NCBI GenBank assembly: GCA_964548225.1
Contig: CAZJQP010000039.1
Span: 1-41,431, forward strand
Length of the DNA stretch: 41,431 nt
Reading direction: 5' to 3'
Origin: CALMEH01 sp964548225
GTDB lineage: Bacteria > Acidobacteriota > Blastocatellia > Pyrinomonadales > Pyrinomonadaceae
Shown in pieces: positions 1 to 7,429 of this stretch (within the stretch, counting starts at the first letter, position 1; the number at the start of each line of letters is the position of its first letter). A model generated the notes under the pieces. That model was not told the DNA's origin and made no database searches. It saw nothing but the letters and a program-made list of their open reading frames with translations. Position numbers and translations under genes: made by a program.

Positions 1-1146
1 ATCTTTGATTTACTCATTTTTGCAATGAGCGTTTACACGGCTGACTTGAGAATTGAGCGATCTTTTGCAACCGACAGATGGACTCGTCAGATTACAATAC
101 ATCAGCCCGTCGCCGAACCTGCAAAATGGCAAGAATCACAGCCCGTATTAGAAAAAATGCTTAGTTTTTTAACGGGTGATGAATGGACATTAAACTTCCG
201 TCGCCGCGAAACAATCAACAGACCCACGCCCGAACAAAGGGAAGAATTACCCTCCGTCGTTACGCTTTTTTCCGGCGGACTTGATTCTTTTGTCGGCACG
301 ATTGATTTGCTCGAAGAAAACGAGGGAAAGATAGCTTTGGTAGGACAATACGGAAGCGGTTCAACCCATCCTTCTCAAATAAATACTCATCAAATCTTGA
401 TAGAAAAATACGCGGGGCGAACTTTGCCATTGGGATTTTGGATTCAACCTGCAAAACCGGGCAAAAGATCCTCGGAAGATACGATGCGTTCGCGCTCGAT
501 CTTATTTTTAGCTCTCGGAACAGCGGTAGCAGCAGCCTGCGGTGATGAAACACCCCTTTATGTTCCCGAAAACGGACTTATTTCGCTTAATGTTCCGCTT
601 TCAAATTCGCGTATGGGCAGCTTCAGCACTAGAACAACTCATCCCTATTTTATTTCTTGTTTTAGAGAATTTCTAACGACTCTCAATATTAATGTTCCGG
701 TTAATTTACCGTATAAGTTTGCAACCAAAGGCGAGATGTTGAGGGATACAAAAAATCAGGAAGTTTTGCACGGAGGACTCGCAAAAACTCTTTCTTGCTC
801 CCGCCCGGATGCCGGAAGATTTGAAAAACGCCCGCCCGGAACCCATTGCGGCTACTGCGTCCCCTGTATTATCCGTTTATCTTCGATGAAGGCGGCGGGA
901 TTTGAAATTAAAGACGCTGCTTTCTTCGATATTGCTAATATTAAACCCAATCCGAAATCGGCGAAGGGAAGGGATCGTCGCGGCTTTGAACTGGCGGTTG
1001 AGCGGGTCAAAAATTTGTCCACACTCAGACTTGTCGGGGAAGTGTTGCAATCGGGACCGCTTCCACCTGAAAACATACGGGAATATGCAGGTGTTTACCA
1101 ACGCGGATTAGAGGAGGTTGCCGACCTTCTGCAAATCGGAAAGTGA
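1..1146 (+). CDS. qatC: QatC: QueC-like (7-cyano-7-deazaguanine synthase-like) protein of a Qat defence locus, 5'-truncated
   Basis: Seen: the reading frame is open to base 1. The first ATG is at 25, but the codons before it (IFDLLIFA) read as coding, so the true start is probably off the window. Counting from that ATG, a PP-loop SGGLDS at residues 83-88 binds ATP in QueC-type enzymes, and four cysteines (258, 275, 278, 281; HCGYCVPC) form the expected zinc site. Known: QueC makes preQ0 from carboxy-deazaguanine; QueC-like proteins of defence loci act in phage immunity rather than tRNA or queuosine supply, and related ones have been linked to attaching a deazapurine to a partner protein. Context: a TatD gene begins 10 nt after the stop, the qatC-qatD order of QatABCD. 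Alternative: the QueC-like subunit of a type IV CBASS locus, disfavoured by the TatD neighbour. Confidence 0.88.
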   Translation: MFDLLIFAMSVYTADLRIERSFATDRWTRQITIHQPVAEPAKWQESQPVLEKMLSFLTGDEWTLNFRRRETINRPTPEQREELPSVVTLFSGGLDSFVGTIDLLEENEGKIALVGQYGSGSTHPSQINTHQILIEKYAGRTLPLGFWIQPAKPGKRSSEDTMRSRSILFLALGTAVAAACGDETPLYVPENGLISLNVPLSNSRMGSFSTRTTHPYFISCFREFLTTLNINVPVNLPYKFATKGEMLRDTKNQEVLHGGLAKTLSCSRPDAGRFEKRPPGTHCGYCVPCIIRLSSMKAAGFEIKDAAFFDIANIKPNPKSAKGRDRRGFELAVERVKNLSTLRLVGEVLQSGPLPPENIREYAGVYQRGLEEVADLLQIGK

Positions 1147-1156
1147 GTATAATTGA

Positions 1157-1918
1157 GTGATGACAAAAAACAGTTTTTTAATTGATACCCACTGCCATAT
1201 TGACTTATACAAAGACCCTGAAGCAATCGTGCGCGAAGCCGAACGGAATCGTGTCTATACAATCGCGGTGACGAATGCACCTTTTGTTTTTAAGCATACA
1301 GCGGAACTTGTCGCCGGGTGTCGTTACGTTCGGGTTGCGGCGGGACTACACCCCGAACTGGTTGACAAATACGGCGACCAAATTGAGAGTCTGCGCCCGC
1401 TTTTAAAGGAAACTAAGTATGTCGGAGAAATCGGACTTGATTACACGACAACCGATAAAAATTTAAGGGCAAAGCAACGGAAAGTATTGCAACGTATCCT
1501 CGAATGGTGCGCCGAAGAAAAAGATAAAGTTTTAACTTTACATTCTCGTCGGGCGGCGACGGATGTGATTTCAATGATTGGTGATTCCTTTCAAGGCAAA
1601 GCGATTCTTCATTGGTTTACAGGAAATACAAAAGAAGTTGAAATGGCTGCCAGTTTCGGAATGTATTTTTCTTTAAATCCGGCAATGGTTATGTCCGATA
1701 GAGGAAAATCTTTGATTTCGGCGATGCCGATTGAGCGCGTTCTAACCGAATCCGACGGACCTTTTGTAAAAATATTCGGACGCGAATGTAAGCCAGAGAA
1801 TCTGGGTTTTGTTGCAAAAGAGTTAGCTAAAATTTGGAACCTTTCCCAACAACAGGCGCAGCAGAAGATTTATGAAAACTTTCTTTCTTTGTTAAAAGGC
1901 AACGAGGCAAAGAATTAA
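1157..1918 (+). CDS. qatD: QatD: TatD-family metal-dependent hydrolase
   Basis: Seen: a 253-aa TatD-type TIM-barrel hydrolase with a complete metal site: DTHCH (D10, H12, H14), GLHPE (H65), EIGLDY (E91), LHSRR (H129), HWFTG (H152) and TESDGP (D200). Known: TatD enzymes are Mg-dependent 3'-5' DNases; in QatABCD the TatD-like subunit is required for anti-phage activity. The start is either GTG at 1157 or ATG at 1160, which are adjacent codons; no strong Shine-Dalgarno separates them, and the gene begins 10 nt after qatC, so translation may be coupled. A further gene starts 3 nt after the stop. An ordinary housekeeping TatD is possible in principle, but the position directly after a QueC-like gene argues for qatD. 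Confidence 0.88.
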   Translation: MMTKNSFLIDTHCHIDLYKDPEAIVREAERNRVYTIAVTNAPFVFKHTAELVAGCRYVRVAAGLHPELVDKYGDQIESLRPLLKETKYVGEIGLDYTTTDKNLRAKQRKVLQRILEWCAEEKDKVLTLHSRRAATDVISMIGDSFQGKAILHWFTGNTKEVEMAASFGMYFSLNPAMVMSDRGKSLISAMPIERVLTESDGPFVKIFGRECKPENLGFVAKELAKIWNLSQQQAQQKIYENFLSLLKGNEAKN

Positions 1919-1921
1919 TCT

Positions 1922-2539
1922 ATGCGAGAGAAAAAACAGCAACTGTTAAAAACGAATCTTAATAGAAAAGATTCCGTCAAAAAATCAAAACTGCCTAAAT
2001 TATCCGTCGAGTTAACCAGTGTAATGTTTTCGGCAATGCTTTTCGCGCTTGAGGACAAAAACCAATTTATGGGAGTGATTCCTGCTTTTTTAGCTGCTCC
2101 CGGCGACAAAGTAATTCTTGACGACATCGAAGAGATGCTCAAAAAAAATCTTGACCAAGCCATCAATTTTGTTTGCCTTTTAAGTCTTGCCGAAAGATTG
2201 TTCAAACAAGAAAATTCTGCGCGTGCCACCGTTTCCTTGATTTATATCGTCCAGCGAATATTTTCTAATCAAAATAACGAAGAATTGAGCAAAAAACAAT
2301 CACAACAATTGTGGTTGAGTGTTTGGACTTTTGCTGGTTATGTTCCGAGTGTTGCTAAAGAACTTGATGAAAGAAAGAAGATTGGCGATTTACAGTTTTG
2401 GTGTTCAGAAGTTCAAGATTTCGCCCGCAGAAGATGGAGGACGCTCAAATATGAGCAGATGCCACGAGTCAAAGCAGAAACCGAAGAATTACAAAAACGT
2501 GTCGCAGAGTTACTCAAAATAGAATCCGAAACCAAATGA
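1922..2539 (+). CDS. Unknown 205-aa helical protein coupled to qatD
   Basis: Not recognised. The protein is soluble and mostly helical by composition. It has a basic N-terminus (about residues 1-27, many K/R/N), a middle rich in leucine and glutamine, two tryptophans in a WLSVWTF stretch near residue 135, and a charged C-terminal helix (about 178-205) that could form a short coiled coil. No signal peptide, membrane segment or catalytic motif is visible. Its ATG lies 3 nt after the qatD stop, so it is almost certainly co-transcribed with the Qat genes. It is not one of the four named Qat components as I know them; it could be an accessory, regulatory or immunity factor. A hairpin follows at 2583-2613. 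Confidence 0.7.
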   Translation: MREKKQQLLKTNLNRKDSVKKSKLPKLSVELTSVMFSAMLFALEDKNQFMGVIPAFLAAPGDKVILDDIEEMLKKNLDQAINFVCLLSLAERLFKQENSARATVSLIYIVQRIFSNQNNEELSKKQSQQLWLSVWTFAGYVPSVAKELDERKKIGDLQFWCSEVQDFARRRWRTLKYEQMPRVKAETEELQKRVAELLKIESETK

Positions 2540-2582
2540 AAAGATATTCAGCATCTATCTAATTTCATATCCCTGAAGGATG

Positions 2583-2613
2583 AGAGCCTAAAATTGCGTT
2601 TTTCGGCTCTTTT
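2583..2613 (+). terminator. Probable intrinsic terminator after the Qat operon
   Basis: AGAGCC (2583-2588) pairs with GGCTCT (2605-2610) across a 16-nt loop containing complementary A and T runs, followed by TTTC. It lies 44 nt after the stop of the 205-aa gene and before the kinase gene, so it probably ends the Qat transcript. The stem is short and the T tract weak. Confidence 0.5.
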
Positions 2614-2696
2614 CGCTAGCTAAAATTAAGGGCAAAATGTGACATACCTTTCGGAAGACGGAAGAGTAAAAAAAAGTAAAGAGTAGAGTTAAAAAT

Positions 2697-3587
2697 ATGT
2701 TAGACAATTTTTATTATGCAAGAAATATAAATCCGTTAGGTCGTTATGAATTCGCAGAAAAGTTGGGAGCCGGAGCTTACGGCATAGTCCGCCGGGCTGT
2801 AAATTCCGAAACCAACGAAACGGTGGCAATCAAACAGCCATCTCAGATAAGTGGCGATATTTTCAAAAGATTCAGTAACGAAATTAAATTTTATCATCAA
2901 ATGAGCGATTCACCATTCGTTTTAAAGATGCTAGATTTTAACGATAATCCTTTTTTCCCGTTTTTAGCAACGGAATTTTGTAATTTGGGAAACGCACGAA
3001 GCAGACTTTGGGAGTTACGAATCAACCGCACCCGAACAATCGCTTTGCTTTGGCAAGCCGCTTCAGCTTTGGCGGATGCTCACAGCCGCAGAATACTGCA
3101 CCGCGACATCAAACCGGATAATTTATTGTTAAAAACCGATTCTCAAAATAACTGGATTCTAAAGCTGGGTGATCCGGGATTGGCTTGTTTTCCCACCCAT
3201 TCCATTTTAGATTTTGGAGCTACTCGAACTGTTCGAGGAACGGAATTTTATATCGCTCCCGAACTCTACCAAAAAGGAGCTATTTACACTGCCGCCGCCG
3301 ATGTATTTTCTTTCGGCGTAACTGCCCACGAAATGCTGATAGGGGAAAGAATTTTAGCTGGTTCAACCGTTAATGCCTTCGGACCGAAACTCAATGAATT
3401 ACTGAGCCAAATGGTTTCATCTGAACTAAAGACTCGACCTCAAATGAGATTTGTTAAAAATAAACTTGCTGAAATTTATCATAACGAAATAAAACTCGCT
3501 CAAGACCGTCGGTTTATGGGCGGTGCGATCTTAATGCTCGGAATAATTGGGTTGGGAAGTTACTATATTTTAAAGGAATTTGAATAA
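2697..3587 (+). CDS. Hanks-type Ser/Thr protein kinase with C-terminal membrane anchor
   Basis: Seen: a 296-aa protein with a Gly-rich loop GAGAYG (24-29), the VAIK lysine (K46), a helix-C glutamate candidate (E62), catalytic HRDIKPDN (135-142) and an APE motif (187-189). One transmembrane helix (about 273-291) is near the C-terminus, so the kinase domain should face the cytoplasm with almost nothing outside. Odd: the Mg-binding DFG motif reads DPG (159-161); the metal-binding Asp is kept and Phe is replaced by Pro. The canonical PASTA or sensor domain is absent. It sits 157 nt after the Qat-linked genes, behind a putative terminator, so it may have its own promoter; no clear Shine-Dalgarno is seen. 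Ser/Thr kinases are recurrent members of defence islands, but a role here is inference. Confidence 0.85.
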   Translation: MLDNFYYARNINPLGRYEFAEKLGAGAYGIVRRAVNSETNETVAIKQPSQISGDIFKRFSNEIKFYHQMSDSPFVLKMLDFNDNPFFPFLATEFCNLGNARSRLWELRINRTRTIALLWQAASALADAHSRRILHRDIKPDNLLLKTDSQNNWILKLGDPGLACFPTHSILDFGATRTVRGTEFYIAPELYQKGAIYTAAADVFSFGVTAHEMLIGERILAGSTVNAFGPKLNELLSQMVSSELKTRPQMRFVKNKLAEIYHNEIKLAQDRRFMGGAILMLGIIGLGSYYILKEFE

Positions 3588-3821
3588 CGCATTTTGTTTA
3601 CTTTGGTATAAATCTTATTTTTTCAAATGGTTATTATATTTTATTTAGGAGAAAGCGATTCGTCACAAAGACATTTAACAAATCCCAAATTTAAAGGCTT
3701 GGTTCAAAACCTGCAAAAAAAAATGTAATTTGGAAACTCTGACCTTCATATTTGCCCTACAATCGTTTTTTAGAAAGCAAGCCTTGTTCTTACCATTCGC
3801 CAAAATTGAGGTTTTTGATCT
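3588..3821. other. Intergenic region between convergent kinase and integrase genes
   Basis: AT-rich 234-nt gap. It holds only a 33-codon open frame (3627-3728, plus) without a ribosome binding site, and no clear hairpin terminator for either convergent gene. Nothing else is supported. Confidence 0.5.
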
Positions 3822-4769
3822 TTATCGGATTTTTATCCCCAGGTAATCGCAAGGAGCATCCGACAAATCTTGTTCAACGCCCAGATATTTTTCAGTTGTT
3901 TGAATCGAATCGTGTCCGAGTGAAAGTTGAATCTGGTCAATCGGCGAGCCGCCTTTGTGGGCAAGTTTGGCAAAGGTTCTCCGAAGATCGTGCGGAGCAA
4001 TTCCTATCTTTTCCAACTTTTCCGCATAAATTTTGACGACATTATAAATGGCTTTTGGAGTTAAAGAATCACCCATTATATTGTCGCCTTTATTGACCTG
4101 CCTGAAAATAAAGCCATCCTGAATATTAGCGGCATATATCCAACCATCTATCACAGTCTTTGTCCACGTCGGCATCGGCACGGTTCGCATTTTGTCGCGC
4201 TTTCCAACAATATCAACAATCACCCACCGATTTTCTCTCATTTGAATATGAGAAACCGAAAGCAAAGTGCATTCTTCGCGTCGCAGACCACAGCCGATTA
4301 AAACTGCTAAGATAGCCCGGTCACGCAACCCTTTCAAAGTGCTGACATCAGGAGCATTGACCCAAAGGTTTGCTTCTTCACGAGTCAACCAATTTCCGGT
4401 GCGCCTTCCGCGCTGCGGCATTCCGCTAACAGCTCTGATTCCGTTGGCAATTTTCGCCTCCAACAAATTATTATCTTCGGCTTCGGAAGCGAGCTTTCTC
4501 AAGGCAGAAAGTTTCTGGTTGATATTAGCTGAAGAAAAACCATTATTTCGTGTATCTTTACTTTCCCGCAAAAATTTAACATAACTATTAATCAAAGCCT
4601 TATTGAGTTCAGGACGACCAGCCTTTGAATACCAGACAAAGAATTCCTCCAAATGGCGTTTATATGCAATCCGTGAATTTTCACTGGGCAAAGCGTCAAT
4701 AACCATTTCAATAATCTTTTTTTCGCTGGAAGTTAGTTTTGGTTTAACGAGTGCTGCGGAAATTTCCAT
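3822..4769 (-). CDS. Tyrosine recombinase / integrase (XerC/D-like)
   Basis: Seen: a 315-aa protein with an N-terminal SAM-like core-binding domain (about residues 15-105: NSRIAYKRHLEEFFVWY) and a C-terminal catalytic domain. The catalytic set is present: Arg in GCGLRREE, Lys in the beta-hairpin (GKRDKMRTVP), HDLRR, GHDSIQTTEKY with the His and the nucleophilic Tyr. Known: such enzymes integrate or resolve mobile elements, or recombine dif-like sites. Context: it stands alone between defence genes, on the opposite strand to the Qat block, which suggests a mobile defence island rather than chromosome dimer resolution. No tRNA gene or obvious attachment-site repeat is visible in the window, so its target site is not identified. 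The protein looks full length. Confidence 0.9.
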   Translation of the reverse strand: MEISAALVKPKLTSSEKKIIEMVIDALPSENSRIAYKRHLEEFFVWYSKAGRPELNKALINSYVKFLRESKDTRNNGFSSANINQKLSALRKLASEAEDNNLLEAKIANGIRAVSGMPQRGRRTGNWLTREEANLWVNAPDVSTLKGLRDRAILAVLIGCGLRREECTLLSVSHIQMRENRWVIVDIVGKRDKMRTVPMPTWTKTVIDGWIYAANIQDGFIFRQVNKGDNIMGDSLTPKAIYNVVKIYAEKLEKIGIAPHDLRRTFAKLAHKGGSPIDQIQLSLGHDSIQTTEKYLGVEQDLSDAPCDYLGIKIR

Positions 4770-5025
4770 AAATTTATTTTCAGAATTAGGAAAAGGTATG
4801 AATTTTAAAACGGGAAGTCAAAACTACCTATTTTGGCAACAAAGTCACTTCAATCTATCATACCTCTTAAAAATAGTAAATAGTTCCCTATAAACCTGAT
4901 TATAGGAAGCTATTTTTTCTTCTTGTTCTTGAAATCAAAATCCTGCACTTTACGTTTCGACTGGTTTTCAACTAAGAGATTATTTTGAATAAAAATCCTT
5001 TGGTTGGCGTATAAAATTGCTAATG
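4770..5025. other. Intergenic region upstream of the integrase and downstream of the 797-aa gene
   Basis: 256 nt. It contains the long hairpin at 4878-4916 and should contain the integrase promoter near 4770-4870. No coding potential is convincing; the plus-strand frame over 4603-4893 is antisense to the integrase. Confidence 0.5.
4878..4916 (-). terminator. Long hairpin, probable terminator of the 797-aa gene operon (possibly bidirectional)
   Basis: CCTATAA (4887-4893) pairs with TTATAGG (4900-4906) over loop ACCTGA, and the stem extends outward through TT/AA to AAATAG paired with CTATTT, with small bulges. T runs flank it on the plus strand (TTTTTTC after the stem) and a weaker U-rich stretch follows on the minus strand. 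It lies about 110 nt past the stop at 5026. The better T tract is on the plus strand, where no gene needs terminating, so it may be bidirectional or an insulating structure. Confidence 0.5.
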
Positions 5026-7419
5026 CTATTTACGTCCAAGAAGTCTGTCTAACCAAGAACGTCGAATCGGTTTTTCCTCTTGAATAATATCAGCTTTTTT
5101 ACCGTGAACTTCCTCTGTCCTAATTGGCAGTTTCGGGTTTTCAATTATTTTAGGTTTTTGAGTTTCAATCGGATTAGGATTTTGCGACAGTTGGGATGAT
5201 ACAACACTTATTTTGTTTTCTAATTCTGCTGGCGATTGAGCCGTTGCCGTTTCGTTATTGCTACATGTCAACGCCTGCTTTATGGCTGACACATAAATCT
5301 CCCAAGCCTGCGATTCGTCATTGTGAAGAACCGCGCTATTTTGTTTAAATTTAGTAGAAAAATCCTTCAGCGTTGGCAGTTCTCCGGTAGCTTCGTAAAT
5401 TTGAATGAAGTTCAAGGCTTTTTGCGCCAATTCTTGAACATATTGTTGTTGAATATATTCTCCTGCCTGCTGTCCGAAATAATTGAAATCTTGGGAAGGA
5501 AGCAGTTCAGCAATTTTTTTGACAAATGCGACTTTATTTTTCGGCATTAGTAAATGCTTTTCCGGGCGAAACGGAATTTTTTCGCCGATTGCCGTGTATA
5601 AAAGGCTGATGTCGCCGCCAAACCAGTTTTTTGTAGGTGTCGCGGCGGTTGAAACAAATTGTTTGACGGTTGGTGCTTTGCCGCTTTTTTCGCTCATCTT
5701 TAGAAAGAATATATTTGCCGCCGGAGTTATTTCAGATTCCCAACGGTTTTTTAAATACTGTTCAAGATATTTATCCGTCCAGCTTCGACGATAACGGGAA
5801 ATAATATCGCGCAGTTTTTCAAATCCCACACGGCGCGAACCGCTGCTTACGCTCATCGAGATTGTGATGCCGAAATCCAAAGTTTGGCGGGATTTTTCCG
5901 TTTCGATGCTTTCTTCAGGTCCGAGACGTTTTTCTGCCTCAATCAATTCGGTAAACATTGCCGGTTCAATCGGAGTTTTCATTTCTTTCAATTCCGATAA
6001 ATAACGCCGTTGATGATGTTCCAATCCTTTCATATCTGTTCGGGAATATGGTCCCTCGCACAAAAACCAAGCGGTCAGAGCGCAATTTTGCCAAAAGAAA
6101 AGTGCCGGACCGAAGACATCAGCCATTACAGCGTGCGGAAACGGCTCGGATACTATTCGTTCGGGATATTTGTTGAGTAGCGTTGTTCCCCAAAGATTTT
6201 CGATTTCGCTGATTAAATCAGCCGGAAGGAGTTCCAGATAAAGTCCCGGATGAAAAATATCATCTCTGACCGGCTCAAAATCTATTCTTTTATTTTCTTC
6301 GACCAGTCCCCAAAGAGATTTCATTCCGGGCTTTTGAAGTGAATGCAGATTGTCGAAAATTCGCCAGTATTTTTTCAAACAATCAACTCTTTCTTCGACA
6401 GGCGATGCGCCGCTCGGCTTCTGCCAAATTGCGGCGGCGATTTTTTCAATTTCGGAGGCGGAAATGCCTTCCTGTTCGGAAATTTCCTTGATGCGCGTCG
6501 CGCCGCCAGCAAGTATTTGCGGCTTTGGCAGTGCAGTAACAATCTGCTCGTCCGGGTGCGGTTTTTCACCCAAATATTCGACCAGAGCCAGCCAATCGCC
6601 TCCGAAAAATCCGGTTAAAAGCGGCTGAAAAGCCTTCGTGATAACTTGTTTGCGTTTGACAATGCCATCTGATTTAGCCTTTTTGTAATACTGTTCGATT
6701 AAAGAGCGTAAGGCATAAAGGCGATAAAAAGTGCCGGTAGAGGCGTTTATTTTGGATGATAATTCTTGAAGCAGTTTCTTTTTTGCCTCAAGCTGTTCGG
6801 CACGGCTTGAGAGTTTTGACCAACCGCCACGGAATCGAAAGACATTCATTGCCTCAACATCCGTAACTCCGAGAGCAGCGTAAAATTTGTCGAGGTCATT
6901 CCAAATATTTTTCAACTCTTCAAAATCATAAACGCCGACGAGTTTGCTTCGCAGTTTTATCGGATAGCTGATTTTTTCTTGGAAGGGAGAAAAAACCGAC
7001 CATAGAAACACTGCTTCGGGTGAAGTTTCCAATTTCACGCGGCAAAGTTCGTTGTCGGCAAGACTTATCGGAAAATGGGAAAAATCGCCGAAATTTTTGG
7101 TTAAATTTAACCAACCGACATCAATATATTCTTTTTCGGGAAGTGTCCAACTGCCACGCTCTCGTTGTCGGGCGAAATCATATTTGTCCTTTATAAATTG
7201 TTGCTGCGAGACGGTTAAGTTATGAATTTCGACTGCTCCGTTGTGCATTTCATCTATGCTCATCGAAACGATTTCTTCGCCGCGCAAACTGCAAACAGCA
7301 AGTTCGGAAATCAAATTATCGAGTTCCGCGAATTTTGCCGAATGCCCTTGTTCCCTTTCGAGTTCTAAAACCTGCATTGGAGTTTGGCAGGCTAAAAATT
7401 GTTGTCCGAATGAAGTCAT
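5026..7419 (-). CDS. Unknown 797-aa protein with internal duplication, third gene of a putative defence operon
   Basis: Not recognised. It is large and soluble with no signal peptide or membrane segment. Two copies of a block are visible: FFGGDWLALVEYLGEKPHP at 271-289 and WFGGDISLLYTAIGEKIPF at 599-617. Each is preceded by a helical stretch with a short Lys-rich turn (KSDGIVKRKQV near 249-259; KSGKAPTVKQF near 578-588). A third, weaker copy of the lead-in occurs at 676-687 (EATGELPTLKDF). The last about 80 residues are polar and Pro/Gln/Asn-rich with a basic tail (RRSWLDRLLGRK), perhaps a flexible tether. The gene starts 10 nt after the helicase stop, so the two are co-transcribed. The repeated Gly-rich block could be a small DNA- or protein-binding module, which is speculation. 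Confidence 0.8.
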   Translation of the reverse strand: MTSFGQQFLACQTPMQVLELEREQGHSAKFAELDNLISELAVCSLRGEEIVSMSIDEMHNGAVEIHNLTVSQQQFIKDKYDFARQRERGSWTLPEKEYIDVGWLNLTKNFGDFSHFPISLADNELCRVKLETSPEAVFLWSVFSPFQEKISYPIKLRSKLVGVYDFEELKNIWNDLDKFYAALGVTDVEAMNVFRFRGGWSKLSSRAEQLEAKKKLLQELSSKINASTGTFYRLYALRSLIEQYYKKAKSDGIVKRKQVITKAFQPLLTGFFGGDWLALVEYLGEKPHPDEQIVTALPKPQILAGGATRIKEISEQEGISASEIEKIAAAIWQKPSGASPVEERVDCLKKYWRIFDNLHSLQKPGMKSLWGLVEENKRIDFEPVRDDIFHPGLYLELLPADLISEIENLWGTTLLNKYPERIVSEPFPHAVMADVFGPALFFWQNCALTAWFLCEGPYSRTDMKGLEHHQRRYLSELKEMKTPIEPAMFTELIEAEKRLGPEESIETEKSRQTLDFGITISMSVSSGSRRVGFEKLRDIISRYRRSWTDKYLEQYLKNRWESEITPAANIFFLKMSEKSGKAPTVKQFVSTAATPTKNWFGGDISLLYTAIGEKIPFRPEKHLLMPKNKVAFVKKIAELLPSQDFNYFGQQAGEYIQQQYVQELAQKALNFIQIYEATGELPTLKDFSTKFKQNSAVLHNDESQAWEIYVSAIKQALTCSNNETATAQSPAELENKISVVSSQLSQNPNPIETQKPKIIENPKLPIRTEEVHGKKADIIQEEKPIRRSWLDRLLGRK

Positions 7420-7429
7420 AACAAATTAT

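Noticed and set aside
1..1918. Type IV CBASS as the identity of the QueC-like gene
   Set aside because: A TatD gene follows directly and no CD-NTase or other CBASS gene is visible, so QatCD is the better reading.
3627..3728. 33-codon plus-strand open frame after the kinase gene
   Set aside because: No ribosome binding site, no recognisable motif, AT-rich context; treated as chance.
3752..4036. 94-codon plus-strand open frame
   Set aside because: Mostly antisense to the 3' end of the integrase, with no coding character.
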